A DNA stretch of 9,171 nucleotides from DASUAL01 sp050733055 (GTDB lineage Bacteria > Gemmatimonadota > Gemmatimonadetes > Gemmatimonadales > GWC2-71-9). Of this stretch, positions 6,793-9,171 are shown piece by piece; within the stretch, counting starts at the first letter, position 1, and the number at the start of each line of letters is the position of its first letter. The stretch is taken from assembly GCA_050733055.1 (NCBI GenBank), contig JBOHSI010000031.1, positions 1 to 9,171 of the forward strand. The letters are read 5' to 3'. The translations under genes and the position numbers were made by a program. Below the pieces are notes generated by a model. It was not told where the DNA came from, did no database searches, and saw only the letters and a program-made list of their open reading frames with translations.

Positions 6793-8162
6793 CAGCGGGA
6801 TCCTCCCTGGAAGGGCTCCAAGCGCCGGGCGTCCCAGCACTCGAGCAGGTATGGTTTCATGGACTCGAAGAGCCCGCACACCGTTTCGATCTCGACCTCC
6901 ACGTCGTCGGCAGTGCTGGCGGCGGTCTGCACCACGAACGCCGCGGTGCGACCGAGATACAGCGGGATCAGGGCGCGCAAGAGGTGGTCGCGGGGCATGA
7001 CGCGCCGATGGTAGCTGCCGGCCGCCTCGTAGACGACCCGGACCCAGAGCTCGGGCGGGAACCGGAACGCGCTCGCCAGCGTGGCCGCGAGTCCGGCGAG
7101 CGCGTTACACGTCTCGGCTCGCAGGAAGCGGCGCCAAACGGGCAAGAGATCATTGAGCCCGTTGCGGTACATCTCCACCATCCGCTCCACGTTCACTGCT
7201 ACTGGCTCGACGCCGACCGTGTAGTGGAAGCCGAAGTCGGGGATCGGTTCGCTCCCCCGGATCGTCGCCCACACGCCGTGGTAGTGCTCCATCGATTCGA
7301 AGACGGTGCCCACGACCTGCGTGAACATCGCGGTGAGGTCGGCGCCGGGGTCTTTGGTGTCGTGGATCTTGGCCCCGAGGTACGACTGGCACACCTTGTA
7401 TCCCTCGCCGAGGGCACGGGTGGTCATCCAGACGTCGATCCCGTAGCGAGCCACGTCCGACTCCCACGCCTCGGGCTGGCGCAGCAGGCGCGCGGCGAAT
7501 GCGCCGGAGAAGCCGAAGTCGCCGCCGATCGGCTGGCGGACGCGGCGGCCGTACAGCGCCCGCGAGAGGGGATACACGAGCCCGTTGGTGATCGTCCCGT
7601 CGTACTTGTGGCGGGCATAGAGGGGCGCGACGAAGTCCATCGCGCGCTCCAGCACCGGCCCGACGAGCAGCTCGATCCACTCCGGCGTGATGCTGCGGAG
7701 GTCGCTGTCCACGACGGCGCACGCCTTGACCCCAACCAGCTCGGCAACGCGGAAGATCGTGCGCAGGGCGCTTCCCTTCCCCGGGATGCCGCGGTAGCCG
7801 GTGGTGACGCGGTGCAGAGGCTGGCGCCGGTGATCGACGAGCAACGTGGGGTGGTGCGTGTCGGCCTGGAGCACGACGTCGGGCGTGCCGTCTTTCGATC
7901 CGCCGTCCGAGTTCACCAGGACGCAGGGGAGATGCGGGTAGTACTTGGTGAGCCCCGCGCTGACGGCGCGCACCACGTGGCCCACCGTGCGGGCGTTGTT
8001 GAAGCTGGGGATCCCGACGAGGACGTCCGCGTGGCCGATGCGCTCCAGCTCGCGAGCGAACTCGGAGCTGAGGAAACCGTCGCGGGTCATTCCCGTCCCG
8101 AGGGGAATCGAGGGCACTTGGCCCTCGGCACTGGCGGACGTCGGCGGCGCTGGTGTAGCCAT
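6792..8162 (-). CDS. Second glycosyltransferase, GT81/GT2-like, candidate glucosylglycerate or diglycosylglycerate synthase
   Basis: A 456-residue GT-A enzyme. After a low-complexity N-terminus (1-25) come VLVGIPSFNNARTVG (47-61), NSDGGSKDGT (84-93) and GIPGKGSALRTIF (125-137). The DxD metal site follows in VVDSDL (Asp152/Asp154), then PIGGDFGFSGAF (211-222), GIDVWMTT (241-248) and KIHDTKDP (265-272). These blocks match the order of PGKG, DSDL, GGEYA, GxEIG and His in GpgS enzymes, so it is a distant relative of the plus-strand synthase. About 150 further C-terminal residues (301-456) have no counterpart I can name. No phosphatase adjoins it, so it may glycosylate glycerate directly, as glucosylglycerate synthase does, or add a second sugar as in mannosylglucosylglycerate pathways; this is inference. 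ATG 8162 is preferred over TTG 8174; Met25 is another option, and no start has a convincing ribosome site. It lies between two related membrane-protein genes. Confidence 0.75.
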   Translation of the reverse strand: MATPAPPTSASAEGQVPSIPLGTGMTRDGFLSSEFARELERIGHADVLVGIPSFNNARTVGHVVRAVSAGLTKYYPHLPCVLVNSDGGSKDGTPDVVLQADTHHPTLLVDHRRQPLHRVTTGYRGIPGKGSALRTIFRVAELVGVKACAVVDSDLRSITPEWIELLVGPVLERAMDFVAPLYARHKYDGTITNGLVYPLSRALYGRRVRQPIGGDFGFSGAFAARLLRQPEAWESDVARYGIDVWMTTRALGEGYKVCQSYLGAKIHDTKDPGADLTAMFTQVVGTVFESMEHYHGVWATIRGSEPIPDFGFHYTVGVEPVAVNVERMVEMYRNGLNDLLPVWRRFLRAETCNALAGLAATLASAFRFPPELWVRVVYEAAGSYHRRVMPRDHLLRALIPLYLGRTAAFVVQTAASTADDVEVEIETVCGLFESMKPYLLECWDARRLEPFQGGSR

Positions 8163-8170
8163 CTCTCGTT

Positions 8171-8191
8171 GCAAGATAGGCGCAAGATGGG
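8171..8191. repeat. Short tandem repeat in the gap before the second glycosyltransferase
   Basis: GCAAGATAGG (8171-8180) is followed after one base by GCAAGATGGG (8182-8191), an 11-base period with one mismatch. It lies in the 78-base gap 8163-8240, which otherwise holds no gene. On the minus strand TTGAAT with CATCTT 17 bases on is a poor promoter match. The repeat may be a regulator site or a chance tandem duplication. Confidence 0.3.
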
Positions 8192-8240
8192 CAACGACGG
8201 CAGTGAATTCAACCCGGAGTGTTGGGTCTCGCCCCGCGCG

Positions 8241-8912
8241 TCAGGCGTCTTTTTCCTTCTTCTGGAACACGATCTCCCAGCCGCGCTCGATCGCGCGTGC
8301 CGAGCCGATGCCGACGGCGAGCGCGAACGCCACTCCCACCGATCCGAACGCGATCAGGAACGCGGCGAGGACGACCTGGCGCGCGAATTCGAGCTGCCAC
8401 AGCCCGAGCGCCGCCACCAGCGCGAGCAGTGCGCCCTTCAAGCTCTTGGCGAACAGGCGGGCGTGCGCGAAGCCTTCCTCCTCCAGTCCCTCCGCGACGC
8501 GCGCGCTCAGCCCGTTCGCGATGAAGACGCCGGCCGCGACGATCAGCGCCACGAGTCCGAGGTTGGGGAGATAGAAGACGATGCTCTCGATCACGCGCGC
8601 CAGCGCGGTGAGGCCCCAACGCTTCAGCGTGTCGTCGAGGAACAGCAAGACGACGACGAGCATTCCCGCGTTGCCGAGCATCTCGTACAGGGCCCCCCGT
8701 ACGTCGCCCTTGCCGAACGCCGCCCGCCAGCCGACCCGCCCCGCGAGGCGGTCGAGCCGCAGCCAGATGAGCAGGCGCACGATGGCGCGCTTCAGCACCC
8801 ACCCGAGGGCGACCCCCACGGCGAGCACCAGCAGTCCCGCCGTGAGCGTGGGAAGGAAGGCGGAGAACCGCTCGATCAATTCGCGCAGTGGCTGTGTCGT
8901 CTGACCTTGCAT
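8241..8912 (-). CDS. Short MscS-like membrane protein with conserved TM helices, proximal copy
   Basis: A 223-residue membrane protein of the same architecture as the one at 6085-6792. Predicted membrane segments are at about 20-40, 80-93, 113-134, 158-174 and 179-203. FLPTLTAGLLVLAVGVALGWVL (19-40) and YLPNLGLVALIVAAGVFIANGL (114-135) are two TM_helix-type repeats. The last helix, IAFGSVGVAFALAVGIG (187-203), is the MscS-pore-like element, followed by a short basic tail ending KKEKDA. The MscS beta barrel domain is missing. The start is ATG 8912, six bases after the upstream stop, with AGGAAG inside that gene's end, so it is probably in the same transcript. Sequence identity to the other copy is low, so the pair is old or was recruited separately. 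The role is inferred only: channel, regulator of a channel, or scaffold. Confidence 0.75.
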   Translation of the reverse strand: MQGQTTQPLRELIERFSAFLPTLTAGLLVLAVGVALGWVLKRAIVRLLIWLRLDRLAGRVGWRAAFGKGDVRGALYEMLGNAGMLVVVLLFLDDTLKRWGLTALARVIESIVFYLPNLGLVALIVAAGVFIANGLSARVAEGLEEEGFAHARLFAKSLKGALLALVAALGLWQLEFARQVVLAAFLIAFGSVGVAFALAVGIGSARAIERGWEIVFQKKEKDA

Positions 8913-8918
8913 GGGCGG

Positions 8919-9171
8919 CTACTTCCTCGCGAGAAAGAACCGTTCGAAGCGCCGCCGCACCGGCGCGAGGTCGCGCACGACGATGACCGGGTTCCGGCCG
9001 AGGACGGCGAGGGCGCCGGGCACCGTCTCCCCGAGGAGTGCGGCCACGGGATCGATGCGTGGCGCGCCCACCACGACCAGGTCGTCCGCGCGAAGGGCGG
9101 CGGCGAGCCCCTGCGCCACATCGCGCGCGCGCACCACCGTGAGCGCCGCCGCCCCGTCGGACGCCTCCAGC
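8919..9171 (-). CDS. C-terminal fragment with UspA-like fold, start off the right edge
   Basis: The last 83 or so residues of a protein that begins beyond the window; the frame is open to the edge. ARDVAQGLAAALRADDLVVVGAPR, followed by LLGETVPGALAVLGRNPVIVVRD, resembles the end of UspA-like domains, where a strand DLVVVGAP and a later helix lead to a final strand of the PVLVVR type. The gap of 14 residues between VGAP and the next helix fits. After it comes a basic tail, RRRFERFFLARK. Such domains occur as stress proteins or as C-terminal domains of cation antiporters and amino-acid permeases. The first part is not visible, so I cannot choose. It is followed six bases later by the membrane-protein gene. 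Confidence 0.5.
   Translation of the reverse strand, partial: LEASDGAAALTVVRARDVAQGLAAALRADDLVVVGAPRIDPVAALLGETVPGALAVLGRNPVIVVRDLAPVRRRFERFFLARK

Noticed and set aside
7150..7722. 190-codon minus-strand frame inside the second glycosyltransferase
   Set aside because: It is on the same strand in another frame, very Arg-rich, with no motif; the glycosyltransferase motifs occupy the real frame.
8200..8240. Possible hairpin in the gap before the second glycosyltransferase
   Set aside because: Only a four-base complement (ACCC/GGGT) can be formed, which is within chance.

Overview
The window is a gene-dense, high-GC bacterial chromosomal segment with codon use strongly biased to G/C in third positions, short intergenic gaps and GTG/TTG starts. 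The protein mix (a B12/radical SAM protein, GT81-type glycosyltransferases, an SGLT-like symporter, short MscS-like membrane proteins) looks like an uncultured soil or subsurface bacterium, for example of a Rokubacteria, Acidobacteria or Gemmatimonadota type. That placement is an impression, not a measured assignment. I saw no rRNA, tRNA, CRISPR array, insertion sequence or phage gene.

Left part (1-2424). A B12-binding radical SAM protein runs off the left edge on the minus strand and carries a one-base frameshift near 726. Upstream of it, also on the minus strand, is a MarR-family regulator (1006-1548). Divergent from the regulator is an exported cupredoxin-like protein (1621-2424). The 72-base gap between the two holds a perfect 12-bp palindrome, ATTGATATCAAT, nested in a wider inverted repeat. 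This is a strong candidate operator controlling both genes. The copper ligands His129, Cys167, His170 and Met173 have the spacing of amicyanin.

Centre (2503-6088, plus strand). Three overlapping genes form what looks like one translationally coupled operon: a GT81-type glucosyl-3-phosphoglycerate synthase, a HAD phosphatase of the mannosyl/glucosyl-3-phosphoglycerate phosphatase type, and a sodium:solute symporter. Together the first two would make the compatible solute glucosylglycerate (or mannosylglycerate). The symporter carries a frameshift near 4818 and an in-frame TGA at 4964-4966, so it is either decayed or affected by sequence errors. A 34-nt near-perfect hairpin precedes the operon.

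Right part (6085-9171, minus strand). Reading right to left: the C-terminal end of a protein with a UspA-like fold, a short MscS-like membrane protein, a second GT81/GT2-like glycosyltransferase, and a second short MscS-like membrane protein. The last two are coupled by a TGATG overlap. This convergent operon meets the central one tail to tail, with both stop codons on the same CTAG.

Taken together, 2503-9171 reads as an osmolyte locus: solute synthesis (two glycosyltransferases and a phosphatase), solute transport (symporter), and membrane proteins of a type linked to mechanosensitive channels. The membrane proteins lack the usual MscS cytoplasmic domain. The possible novelty is the pairing of these reduced channel-like proteins with the second glycosyltransferase.
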